Shown piece by piece: positions 1-15,351 of a DNA stretch of 64,000 nucleotides. This stretch comes from Strix aluco (taxonomy: Eukaryota; Chordata; Aves; Strigiformes; Strigidae), in contig NC_133932.1 of NCBI RefSeq assembly GCF_031877795.1, positions 37,525,180-37,589,179 on the forward strand, read 5' to 3'. Position 1 is the stretch's first letter. Each line of letters opens with the position of its first letter. The notes below the pieces were generated by a model, which saw nothing but the letters and a program-made list of their open reading frames with translations, did not search any database and was not told where the DNA came from. The position numbers and the translations under genes are program-made.

Positions 1-33
1 TGTTCCACAAATACAATGATATACACACATTAC

Positions 34-548
34 CTGTATTTTCTGATCATTCGCTTCAATTTTTTCTGTCAAGACTGATAATCTGTGATCAAGTTCCTCT
101 CTCTCTGCAAGACCTTTGTCTTCTGAAAGCATATGCAAGGTCTGCAAAGCATCTTTAGCTTTTAGCAGCTCTGCTTCAACTTTTCTGAGCTTCCTGGATG
201 TAATTCTCTCATCCTCCTGAGACATCCTCAGGAGTTTCCTTAAAGCTCTCACCTCATTATAATGACTTGTTAAAAGATCCGGCAAGTTATGTTCTGAATT
301 TTGGTATCTACCTATTACTTTCAAGTGTTGACGCTGAAGCTGTTTCAAAAAGTGGTTTTCTAACCCAGATGCTTCTAATTGGTGTTGTAAATCAAATATT
401 TCATTCTTCAGCTCTTTAATTTTGTGAAGTCTTGATGATGATATTCGCTGAGCCACTGCGTTTTTTTTCTGGGAAATCATACTACTCTGCAGGCTTAAAA
501 ATGAAGAATTCTCATGTGGTATCTTCTCAGCTGGTAATTTTTTTCTTC
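34..548 (-). CDS. LCA5L: LCA5L coding exon: start of the lebercilin coiled-coil domain
   Basis: Read on the minus strand, this exon encodes about 171 residues rich in Leu, Glu, Lys and Gln in heptad-like spacing. It contains the family motif RLHKIKELKNE near its start and LSEDKGLAEREELDHRL near its end, both typical of the lebercilin domain. The 3' border is a good donor (CAG|GTAATG at 34/33). The chosen acceptor is ATGCAG|GAAG at 549/548. It gives a phase-1 start and a phase-0 end, and it keeps residues upstream of the coiled coil that align with human LCA5L (SMISQKKNAVAQRI against a similar human stretch). A closer acceptor at 488/487 (TGCAG|AGTAGT) is also in frame, but it would drop about 20 conserved-looking residues. 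The domain mediates coiled-coil contacts with ciliary and basal body partners. Identity is sure; only the 5' border is uncertain. Confidence 0.88.
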
Positions 549-622
549 CTGCATTTGGACCAAAGCAAACTGGCATTGATGTATAGCAATCATTTGAGAG
601 AGCAAAATCACTATATGTCTTT

Positions 623-672
623 ACTGCTTACATGAGCTCACATACTGCTCACATGAGCTCACGTACTGCTCA
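623..672. repeat. 21-bp tandem repeat, about 2.4 copies
   Basis: The unit is built on actgctcacatgagctcac and occurs at 623-643 and 644-664, with a partial third copy to 672. The full copies differ at two positions. It lies about 75 bp upstream of the LCA5L acceptor in transcript order. Confidence 0.8.
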
Positions 673-1352
673 TCCAAGCTATTTAACTGTGGTATATTTG
701 ACAAAATGCCCAAGATCTATACTATGACTCCAGTGTTCAAGTATTTCACAGATAAATCCATTAAATATTTATATCTATGTGTGTGCATTCATGTGGCTGC
801 ACTGCTAACTAGGAGGTCAAGGTTCCCTCTTTTCATTCTCTGAAGCCATTTACACTCAAAACAGCCATTGTGCTCACTTTCCTTTAATAAAGGTAACCCC
901 ACAGGCTGTCTTCTGAGGTAAACAGGAATAATACTCTGGGAATAACTTGGTAAAGCATGTATATGCTAACACATTACTCCAGTATCAATGGAAATAAATT
1001 TTCTCTCTGTAAATCATGCAGTTTAGTAATGTAGGTGTGATTTGGGACTGATGAACCAAATTCAACCCATCTAGAAAGATTCCCAAGAGGGAGGACCTAC
1101 ACCTTGAACAGGGGTGCGATAGAAAAAACAACATAGGTTTTTTTAGAACATGCAGGTCTGCAAGAACTCAAAATCCAAGGTGATCACAATAGCATATGGC
1201 TAAATTTCTCTGCAGCTAGGATTTCTAACCAGATTTCTAGAATTGTCAAGTCAGCTTTGAATTGAACTACATTTTTAAACCTTGCATGCTTATTAGTATA
1301 GAACAGTTGTGCAGTTGTATACACTGTTTCTATACAGCAGCTGAAAAAAATC

Positions 1353-1440
1353 TTTATGGGCTAGCATTCTAAGTGTATTACTGCCATTTGCCTTCCTTTA
1401 TGGCCAGCATTCTGAGTGAATTACTGTCATTTTCCTTTCC
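1353..1440. repeat. Diverged 44-bp direct tandem duplication
   Basis: Positions 1353-1396 and 1397-1440 are two 44-bp copies, both opening with tttatgg and sharing agcattct and attactg. They differ by several substitutions and one offsetting single-base gap. It is an old local duplication inside the LCA5L intron with no known function. Confidence 0.75.
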
Positions 1441-3663
1441 TGAAACATAACTAGAATTTGAAAATAGTCAGGACTGTAAATCTGAGCGTGTTCTCCTTTT
1501 TCAGGCATATATTCAATTTCACTATAGCTCTCAAGACATTTCAGGCAGTATTTTGCTAGAAGTTTATTGTAATAATTTATAGATCACATAACATTTTATG
1601 GTCCTTTTAGGTCCTAACCTAAAGAACACCCCAGGAAAAAGACAGATCTTTTCAAGCACTTCTGCTGAATCCAATGGGTGTTCTGCACACAAGCCCATTG
1701 TAGAAGCAGGCCCCAGCCAGAACACCCCATTGCAGATGAGAAGCAACATCAAAACAGCGGTAGGAAAAGTAAAGCAAGACACTGCCTAGGGCACCACCAC
1801 ACCATGGCCTCGCTCATTCCATGACCTAAGCCAGAACAGTGGAAAGCTACGGAAAGAGTGTTATCTAGGAAGACAGAGATGCGTGGGGCAGTGGCGTCAG
1901 TGGGGAAAGGTCTCTTCCTTGCAGTAGCAGCACCTCTCTCTCTTTCTCCTTCCCTGCTGGCAGCAGCCACACCAGCCTTCCCGTTCTCCACAGCTTCAGC
2001 CCAGCTCTGCTCCTCCCCTTCCCACGGCAGGGCCTAGAGTCGGCAGGGGCCTGACACCCACGTGGCCTGGTGTGCGAGGCAGCAGCTTAAGAGGGAAGTG
2101 TGAAGGGGGTCAGTTATACACTGCTGTCTGTCCTTTGCTCTCGTTCCTGAAATACTTGATCCACTCCACAGTTTCAGGATACAAACCGAGTGGTCTTTGT
2201 TCTGACATCCTCCGCTGATAGAGGAGAGAAAGCTGGTGGGACCTCACTGGTGCAGAGCCACAAGGGGAGAATAGGCTATCAACTTCAGTGTGATAGCAGA
2301 AGGATAGAAAGAATCTGAGATTAGGAATTAAAAGGAGGAGAGCCTGTGATTTGGGCAGGGCAGTTATTTTTTAAAAATATGTTTTAAATGGATTAAGGAG
2401 GACTATCGTGGAGGTTCAAGTAAACAGAGAAGAAATTATAGCAGTCAGTTGAGGTCAGACACGTTCAAGACCTTCTGCAGTCAGCAAAATTAACAGGTTC
2501 TGTGAAAAAAACTCACCAGAGGTAAAAACCAAAGCAAATGGAAGGTGTGCAAGCATCACACCTGCATGTTCTCTGTAATACGATTCCACTGCAGGAAGAC
2601 TACAATATGACCACAAATGTTGTCACACAAATATTTGCAAAACGAGAACAACCACTACATTACTATTTTATTTTGCCAGAATTGAATGAGAGGGTGTAAA
2701 AGAAATGAGAAAATACCTTCCTGCAAAAGCTGACCAAAAAATACTGTAAAATCTATACACATCTATACAGGGTGAAAATGCAGGTTATAATTGTGTTCCT
2801 GGGAAACTAATCATTTCAAGTAGCCACGAACAAGCAAAAATAACTACTTAAAATATCCAACACAGCTAGTAGGCAATAATGATTCTTCTGCTAAATAGAT
2901 TTTAAAAATTTAGTTATTCTTCCTGGTCTTCTAGTTTCATGCCAGTAGGACTTCTTGACAGCAGCATATAACATATAATAGAAGAGATAATCAGTGGTTT
3001 CTCTCCTTTTTTTTGGATGATTTGCATCTTGTAGATTTGGTAGATCTAGATTAAATTCTGAAGCTCAGGAGGAAAAGGGTCATTGGTTTTACGTCATTTT
3101 TTGACATGGCATGGTGGGATTTGAGAAATTATGGGTCTAGATATGAAAACATGCAGACATGAAAAGATTCCTCACTGTTAACATTTACATAAAGGGAATA
3201 TATTTGTTCTATATGTTCATTCCATGGAAGCACAAACTTAATCTTACATGATACACCATGAGTAAGGTAGCCAAAACATAGGGGGTTTTTTGTCAAAACT
3301 GACACTTTTGTGCAGATACAGTTTTTGAGTAACTTTCCTCAGGAAAGGCTTTTTCAGACTCATCATGTGATGTGTGGTCAAAATCAGAACTTGCAGTACA
3401 TGCGGGAGAGCCATTTTCAAGTACTCAGATTAAAACTGAGGAATAAGGATTGCAAAGGCGCTCCCACATCTCAGGTGATTACCCTGCCTCTTGAATCGCC
3501 GCGTATTGTGCGATAACACAGTAGGGAATCTCTCTCTCTCTTACCTAACTCTTCACTGAAAAACTGTTTCCTCTGCCTTCCTAATTACTGAAAAAATGCC
3601 AAAGAAAGGGAACAGCTATATTTCTCAAGAGTCTCTTTCTACTACTACCAGAAAACAAAGTAC

Positions 3664-3978
3664 CTTTTTTATCATTTTGGGGGAAGATACACTGTCCTTT
3701 TTTCTTCTTTTCCTTTCCCTTTTATTTTTTTCCTTTTCCTGTGTTTTCTTCTCTTCTTCAGTTCCTGATATTTCTAAATGTTTGCTGCTTCTAGCTGTTT
3801 CAGAGCAAGTCACTGTCAAAGCCCTCAGAATAGTCAGTGTGAAAATTTTCACTTCTGTATTCTGTACTGTGTCATTACCTCTGCTGCTACAGCTGCTGCT
3901 TCTGATACTTCTGATACTTTGGGGAATCTTTAGTATCCCTGCTTTTTGTGCCACGTTCTGAGTTCTTATCTTCTGTCA
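3664..3978 (-). CDS. LCA5L: LCA5L N-terminal coding exon with reading-frame breaks
   Basis: Minus-strand translation shows the hydrophilic N-terminal region of LCA5L, but the recognisable pieces alternate between two frames. One frame gives DYSEGFDSD, which matches the human DYSEDF segment, and an end ...QNDKK. That end leaves one base (G) that joins the next exon's GA to make Gly, in line with human KGQKE. The other frame gives SSSCSSRG, then CSETARSSKHLE and a run KKTQEKEKNK, which correspond to the intervening human segments. The donor is AAAAAAG|GTACTT at 3664/3663. Its phase matches the exon at 34-548 only in the first frame. The acceptor after CACATTTTAG at 3979 is probable. Single-base indels, some beside A-runs, would explain the pattern. 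Sequencing error, a lineage-specific compensated frameshift, or decay are all possible. Confidence 0.6.
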
Positions 3979-6420
3979 CTAAAATGTGGAGGAAACAATT
4001 ATCTGAGTTCACCACTGTGTTATGGTAGAAGACTTAAAAGTTGACCTCCATAACTTACCAGAAATCAGCATGTTATTGAGTTGTTTACAGTTAACATGAA
4101 CAATACTAAAAAATGTTCAACTATATTAAGCAATGCCAAGAAATACTGAGTTACCTTTTAGAAAAAACAGTCATTACTTTTTAACCCATTAAAATAATTG
4201 CCTGGTCTGTAGTAAGTGGGTTTGTTTCCAGAATGAATTGCGATAGGGAATATACTACTTTTTATCTCAGAATTTACTATAATACTGGCATATGTTTTCT
4301 AAAGATTTACAAAATACTGCCATTTAAATGTGAATAAATACCATAGTTTGTTTCCTGTAGTGTATACCTTTTCTCCATGATTAATGTAATTTAAAAGAAG
4401 TGTAATTGTATTTATGCTCGATACCTGCAAACTGCTTTACAATAATAAAAAAATAGTTGTTCTTGTCTCTAGAAACTGGATATTTCTAACTGTGTTTTTA
4501 CAGTATTTTTAGCTTTCCATTAATGTCATAAAAATATCGTTTAGTCATATTTTTCAATAATTAGATCACAAATCAGATTACAAAATTAACTTAAGCATTA
4601 AAACAGAAAACAAAAAATCTTAGCTCTCATATTAACGTTATAGGTAGAGGATACAGCAGGACCTAAATCTGCACAACAATGTATCTGATTTAGAGACTGA
4701 AATAAAGGTTTTCTTGAAATTTTGGGATGTTGTTTATTTTATTTTCAAATCAGAATTGTTTGTAAAAACAATTGCTAAATAACCTCACAATGTAACAAAA
4801 GTGTTTCTGCACAATCTCAGAAGAAACATTAGAGAAAATTTCAGGGTTTTTTAAATGAAAACAATTTCTTCACAGCCTAACTGTATTTAACACATTTGTT
4901 TGCTTTTGAAAATGCTCCAAGACACTTATCTCCAGGTCTGCGCACCCATATAGCTCGGAAAATACCACCTGTAATGCATTGTTATTGCAGGGATATGGTT
5001 TTCTGATGAGATGATGATCTCATTTTATTTGATCATTGCTGTTTCCTCTGGAATTGTCTTTTCTCAATAGTCCAATTTTCAAACAAAACAAACTTTCCTA
5101 ATTGTTTGGCTTTTTAAAAAATATATATCTAGCATAAAATATAGAATGCTGACCAATTTTCTACGTCTTTGTGGATATCTGTTACACCTCAATTTTTTTC
5201 CCTACTGAGGCTTCGGGAGAGTAGAAGAACAGATTACTTCATACTCCTGGCAGTATTATTTAAACACTGGTTCTGGTAAAAATTATTTTTTGGGGTACAG
5301 TTCAATCTGTGTCATTTTCTTAGTATCACATGAAGGCTACTCAGACCATAGTTTTATAGATGCAGAATTCTACGCAGAAGTAGAATGTTGTATATTTGAG
5401 TGTGTGTGTGTCTAAAAAGGGCATAGCAATTATATAAAAGAAATTTGAGGGGGGTTACAATGATATTTTAGTTCAGATAGATTTTAACAAGTAGCCTTCA
5501 CTGAAAAAATGAAAAGATATTTTTAGAACATTCTAACTCCTTTGTTGGCATTTTTGCTTCGTGGTGGCATTTTATGTTAGATTAAATTGAATTTCTTAAA
5601 GGGGAGAGGGGAATCACATAACTCCCAAAGAAAATTAAAAAGTGTAATTTAGGATTGCACAAAATGTTCTAGGTTGAATCAAAACAGTTTCATTACTCTT
5701 CATTCCCTTACATGAATAACTCTTCCTTATGGAAGGCTGAGGAGCACCCAGGGTCCCACTAAATTTGAGCCAGTGTAATAACCCTTAAGAGATGAGAACT
5801 CATATTTTAAGATGAGGATTAGGCAAAGGTCATCTTGGTACATAGATCTGCATTTCTGTTTAAATTTGATTTGTCACTGTCAACATCTTCTGGCCAAATT
5901 GTCTTTAAATCAAATTAGCTTAAATTAAACTTAAAACTACTGCTTTAATTTGTTTTGACGAGAAGTGTGGGCTGAACCTCACCATCCAGCTTCAAGAGCA
6001 GATGTTGAGAAGTAAATAAAAGGGAAAAGGAGACAAAAAGACAGAAAAACAAAAGGTGAAGGACAAGAAACAGAGAAATTAAATGAAAGATATTACTATA
6101 GAAATGAAAAAAACCCAATAGCTGAAGGGAGACTGAAATGGACAAACACTAGGAGAATGTATGTTGAAGGAAGAGATGCAGGACTAAAAGTAATTAGGGC
6201 CAAATCTATCTGTCAAAGATGAAAATGCCATTTCAAGTATCCAGAAACTGAAAAACTGTCATGGGGAGAATTAATTGTAGCCTGTGTGCAAAAAAAAAAA
6301 AAAAGAGTAAGTAAATGAAGGGGGAGACCTGGTGGGAGAACACTGTCTGATTTCCCAGACCAGCATGATGCAGCAGTCCCTCACAGCTGAGCCCTGAGCC
6401 TCAGGGGAACCAAGACGGGT
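3979..6420 (-). other. LCA5L 5' intron/UTR region, no exon recognised
   Basis: This AT-rich interval lies between the promoter and the first recognised coding exon. The human protein has a short N-terminal segment before the part seen at 3664-3978, so at least one more small exon should lie here or just above. I could not identify it. There is an A-run at about 6291-6304. No clear transposon is seen. Confidence 0.45.
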
Positions 6421-6940
6421 GCCAGGGCCCACCTGCCCACACAGGATGGGCGAGGGCATAGCTGAGGCCCTCAGACCTGCCTCTGGGCTCCCCCAAGGGC
6501 CCCAAACAGCTCCCTGTTGTGGGTTGCACAAGCCAGAGCTCCCCCAGCACCCTCACGAGTGCAAGATTCCCCAAGGTGCTGGTGGGGTCCAACTGCCACC
6601 CTGTTCTCCCCAGCCTCCTCAGAGACCTGGAAGCCCTGCAGCCCCCCTGCCTGGGGATGCCCTGGCAGCCCCCCCGATGCCCTGACAGTCAGCACCCCAC
6701 CCTGACAGCCAACGGCCAGCCCCAGGCCTGCCAGCCGCCCCAAGGGCCTGGCACTCAGCCCCACACCCTGCCACCCAGCCTGACACCGCCCTGCTCTGCT
6801 CTCCCAGCCCAGAGCGGAAGAGCAGCCCCTCGCCACTGGGCACCCCCAAGGAGGGGATCCCACCTTCCCCTCAGCCCTCTCAAGATATCGCCTCCATCCC
6901 TCCCCACCTCCGCCCTGCTCCGGCGTGTCCCGTCGCCCCC

Positions 6941-6948
6941 GCCGCCAT
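6941..6948 (-). promoter_or_regulatory. YY1-type motif (ATGGCGGC)
   Basis: On the minus strand the sequence reads TAATGGCGGC, containing the ATGGCGGC core of YY1 sites. In TATA-less genes this motif tends to sit just downstream of the start site in sense orientation. Its place after the ZNF143 and X-box elements therefore suggests an LCA5L start near 6.95-6.97 kb. Confidence 0.5.
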
Positions 6949-6971
6949 TACCGGCCTCCTCGCGCGTCGCC

Positions 6972-6985
6972 GTTGCCATGGGGAC
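6972..6985. promoter_or_regulatory. RFX X-box-like palindrome (GTTGCCATGGGGAC)
   Basis: The 14-mer GTTGCCATGGGGAC matches the RFX consensus palindrome GTTGCCATGGCAAC at 12 of 14 positions, with one perfect half-site (GTTGCC). RFX factors drive ciliary genes, and LCA5L is a lebercilin-family ciliary gene, so the site fits its context. Binding is inferred. Confidence 0.6.
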
Positions 6986-7006
6986 AGGCGGCGGCCGCGG
7001 GGCACC

Positions 7007-7020
7007 CTGGGAGCTGTAGT
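7007..7020 (-). promoter_or_regulatory. ZNF143/Staf-type promoter motif (ACTACAGCTCCCAG)
   Basis: On the minus strand the sequence reads ACTACAGCTCCCAG, one base from the common ACTACAATTCCCAG-type core, and continues GGTGCC. This element is known as a ZNF143 site near the start of many TATA-less genes. It lies 22 bases upstream of the X-box-like element in the LCA5L direction. Confidence 0.65.
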
Positions 7021-7260
7021 CGCAGGCGGAGCGGCGGCCTTGCCCGCCCGCGCCGCCCCCTCGGTCTCTTCCCGCGCCCTGCACCCTCCAGAGATGTCTG
7101 CCGACGTATTTCCACCCTCTTCTGGGACCCCTCCTCACCGACGCCTTGGAGGGAATCTGACAATGTGATGTGCAGGCAGCGGGTCTCCAGCGCCATGGCC
7201 CGCGGAGCCTCACGGTGGTGGCCGTGGTGTCGTGTGGTGCCCGCCGTGAGAGCACACAGG

Positions 7261-9100
7261 CCAAACCCCACAGGCTCCAGACCCACGGTTCGGGTTTACA
7301 CAAAACATTTTTATGCTGATAAAAGGGGGAAAAAGTCCAACAGGAATGAAAGCAGCTGGAGCAGTATGTTTCTTCAAGGCTGGGCACAATGGGGGTGGTG
7401 CCCTGAAGTCCTCACCTGCCGGAACCCCAGGTGGTCAGAGGCTTTGAGCTGCATCCTGGTTTTTCCCGGTGTTGTTCAGTGAGCATTTCAGATGTGAAGT
7501 AGAACAGGAGAGAGCGTCGACTGGCAGTTTTGTCCCAGTCCTGACTGTGGACGCTTGATAGTGCAAATATTTACCACTTTGAGTATTAATTATTAGTATT
7601 GCTATACTTGCAAGGCTTATCAGTATGCTTTGAAGCCAATGACCACTGCATCCTTTGTACTTCTTCAGAGCACTAGTAACCAAATAAATTAATTTGGAAA
7701 TGATATGTTCCAAATGGCCAGTCGTTTCCATTGAATTTACTAAGCTCTACTTACGTACAAAATCTCCTGAGAAACAAGCAGGTGTAATAACATCTGGCAA
7801 TAATTTATGATTTTGCACTAAGGTGGTGGGGTTTTTTGTTTTACAGGAAAATACTCTGAAACTACCCGATTTAACAGGCTTTTCTTTTTGCTGGACCTCC
7901 TATTGCCTCTCAAAAGAAAAAAAGAATTGACAGATGGTGAGACACAGTAAACAGTGCAAACTATCCACACTGTTATTTTTAGTTCTCAGTGAGGTTTTTC
8001 AGGATCCTGCTCCATACATGGAATACTGCATTTTTAGCTTCATGTAATGATTTACACAGACAAAAAACTTACTTTCAAGTGCATCTTTACTATTATGCAT
8101 TCAGTCCTACCTGATCAATCCTGGAAATAAAGTATTCCATTTTAAATATATGAAGGATTGGACATTGCTATATTCATTCTTAACATTTGAAAGTGTGTAA
8201 GCACTTTCTAAAACATGGGCTAGTTTCACCTCTGACATAGGGTCAGCTTCACTGAGTTTAGGGGCATGTTGCTCACTTACAGCAGAAACAAACTTGGCCC
8301 TTAAAATTTGAAAGTAATCTGTTACCATTTAACATTCTTAAAATACCTCTCCTGCTTAGAGACCTCCTTAAGCAAATACATGCAGGCAGCCACTGAACTG
8401 TGACCACCTCTGGGGTGGAAGGTGACAACCAGATGGAAAAAGAGCATCCTGGATAACACAGTAGAATGGGATATTTTTTTACCAAGTATTCTGGACCTCC
8501 TCTTACACCTTGTGCCCTGTCAATTTTCACTGGTGATGCAAAAAGAAGGAGAAAATACAATAGGTTCTGGATACATAGAATCAGCCAAATCACCCTCCTC
8601 AGTATTAGGAAGTATACTGACACATATTTATTTCAGAGAAGTCCCTGAGCCCTGCAGTGTGGATGATGATCTGAATTCTTTAAAGCTGAGAGCGTTTGTA
8701 ACTGAGGCTTATTTCAATATGATCTCTGCTATAATTACTTCTGCATCTATGCTCCCCTTGCCCTCCCCTTCCTCCTTCCCCTTTTATAATGTAAAATGTG
8801 CAGCTGCAACTCCGAAGCTTCCTTGTTGTGGTCAGGGAGAGGGCTCAAGCCCTTTTATGCAGGAGGTAGCTGTGACAGTGCCCATGCAACACTAAACATT
8901 ACCAGACAGCTCTGTGATCGCCCCCAGCACTAAGTTGCCTGTTCCCTGTCCCTTCTCCCTTCTCACTTGTCCCTTCCCCCTCTCCCAAATATTTCTCCAG
9001 CCCTGTCTCATTGGTGCACTACTCTCCTTTGCCTTTTTTGGACTGCCACCCTGTCAATCTAATGCAATAAGGCCAGGGGCAGGTGCAAACCCCTTGCTAT
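7261..9100. other. Intergenic interval between LCA5L and SH3BGR
   Basis: No exon or repeat family is recognised. A perfect MEF2 consensus (TTATTTTTAG, YTAWWWWTAR) lies at 7973-7982, about 1.37 kb upstream of the SH3BGR start codon. A pyrimidine-rich stretch runs at about 8750-8780 and 8940-9000. Open frames here (for example 8422-8895) show no family motif and look like chance. Confidence 0.5.
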
Positions 9101-9344
9101 GGCTCCTCTTACTAACCAATCCTCTACTGGCCCCTCATCCCAAAATACCTAAGAGCCAATGGAGTGGGGAAACCTGGGACCCCGGGGAGAGGGAGAGGCC
9201 AAAACTGCTGAATTGCTGTGGGGGGACATCCATTTAGGACCCGGGTTAACCCAGGGAGCTGCCGAACGCTTGGATTCCTCTTGGGACTGTGGTGACTTGG
9301 GGATAGCAGGCGTGCTCTGCTGATTCATTTCCATCACTGTCAAC
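9101..9344 (+). promoter_or_regulatory. SH3BGR proximal promoter and 5' UTR (approximate)
   Basis: This is the sequence just upstream of the SH3BGR ATG at 9345. Two forward CCAAT boxes lie at 9116-9120 and 9156-9160. No TATA box and no CpG island are seen, unlike the LCA5L promoter. The G-rich stretch at 9157-9200 and the following 140 bp probably include the start site and 5' UTR. The start site cannot be fixed by eye. Confidence 0.5.
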
Positions 9345-9389
9345 ATGGTGATCAAAGTCTTTGTAGCCACATCGTCGGGGTCTACAGCG
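9345..9389 (+). CDS. SH3BGR: SH3BGR coding exon 1 (residues 1-15)
   Basis: The exon encodes MVIKVFVATSSGSTA, the first beta strand and loop of the thioredoxin-like fold. It ends at GCG|GTAGGT. The ATG is preceded by TCAAC, an acceptable context with C at -3 and G at +4. It is the only start consistent with the family N-terminus. The loop SSGS replaces the CxxC of true glutaredoxins, as in the whole SH3BGR family. Confidence 0.95.

Positions 9390-15351
<5,962 letters not shown>

Larger units (their letters stand above)
549..3663 (-). other. LCA5L intron (about 3.1 kb)
   Basis: No coding sequence is recognised between the two LCA5L exons. The interval holds a 21-bp tandem repeat at 623-672 and a diverged 44-bp tandem duplication at 1353-1440. 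The stretch 1900-2250 is somewhat GC-richer but without a clear CpG island. No recognisable CR1 or LTR is present. Confidence 0.6.
34..6990 (-). other. LCA5L: LCA5L gene (lebercilin-like), 5' part, runs off the left edge
   Basis: LCA5L is the paralogue of lebercilin (LCA5), a coiled-coil protein of the ciliary axoneme and basal body region. In the window I see two coding exons (34-548 and about 3664-3978) and a CpG-rich promoter around 6.9-7.05 kb, all on the minus strand. The first exon to be transcribed should start near 6.96 kb, but I could not fix its donor site, so the 5' UTR structure is open. The remaining exons, covering the rest of the lebercilin coiled coil and the C-terminal region, lie left of position 1. 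The divergent partner at 9.3 kb is SH3BGR, which matches the LCA5L/SH3BGR order of human chromosome 21. The paralogue LCA5 is the main alternative. It is disfavoured by the closer match to LCA5L and by the SH3BGR neighbour. Confidence 0.85.
6420..7260. promoter_or_regulatory. CpG-rich island at the LCA5L 5' end
   Basis: GC content rises sharply, and CpG dinucleotides cluster at about 6900-7090 (for example the ccgtcgcccccgccgcc and gcggccgcgg tracts), against a CpG-poor background. The left part (6420-6850) is GC-rich but CpG-poor. The long open frames on both strands here reflect a shortage of stop codons in GC-rich DNA, not proteins. The island lies upstream of LCA5L and carries TATA-less housekeeping-type motifs in minus orientation. 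A weak plus-strand transcript from the same island cannot be excluded. Confidence 0.8.

Noticed and set aside
3596-3961. 121-codon plus-strand frame, Leu/Phe/Ser-rich and membrane-like
   Set aside because: It is antisense to the LCA5L N-terminal exon; its hydrophobic look comes from the complement of Glu/Lys codons.
6755-7387. The longest open frame in the window (210 codons, minus) and overlapping frames on both strands
   Set aside because: It lies across the CpG island, where stop codons are rare. It has no family motif and is rich in Arg, Gly and Ala, as expected for translated GC-rich DNA.
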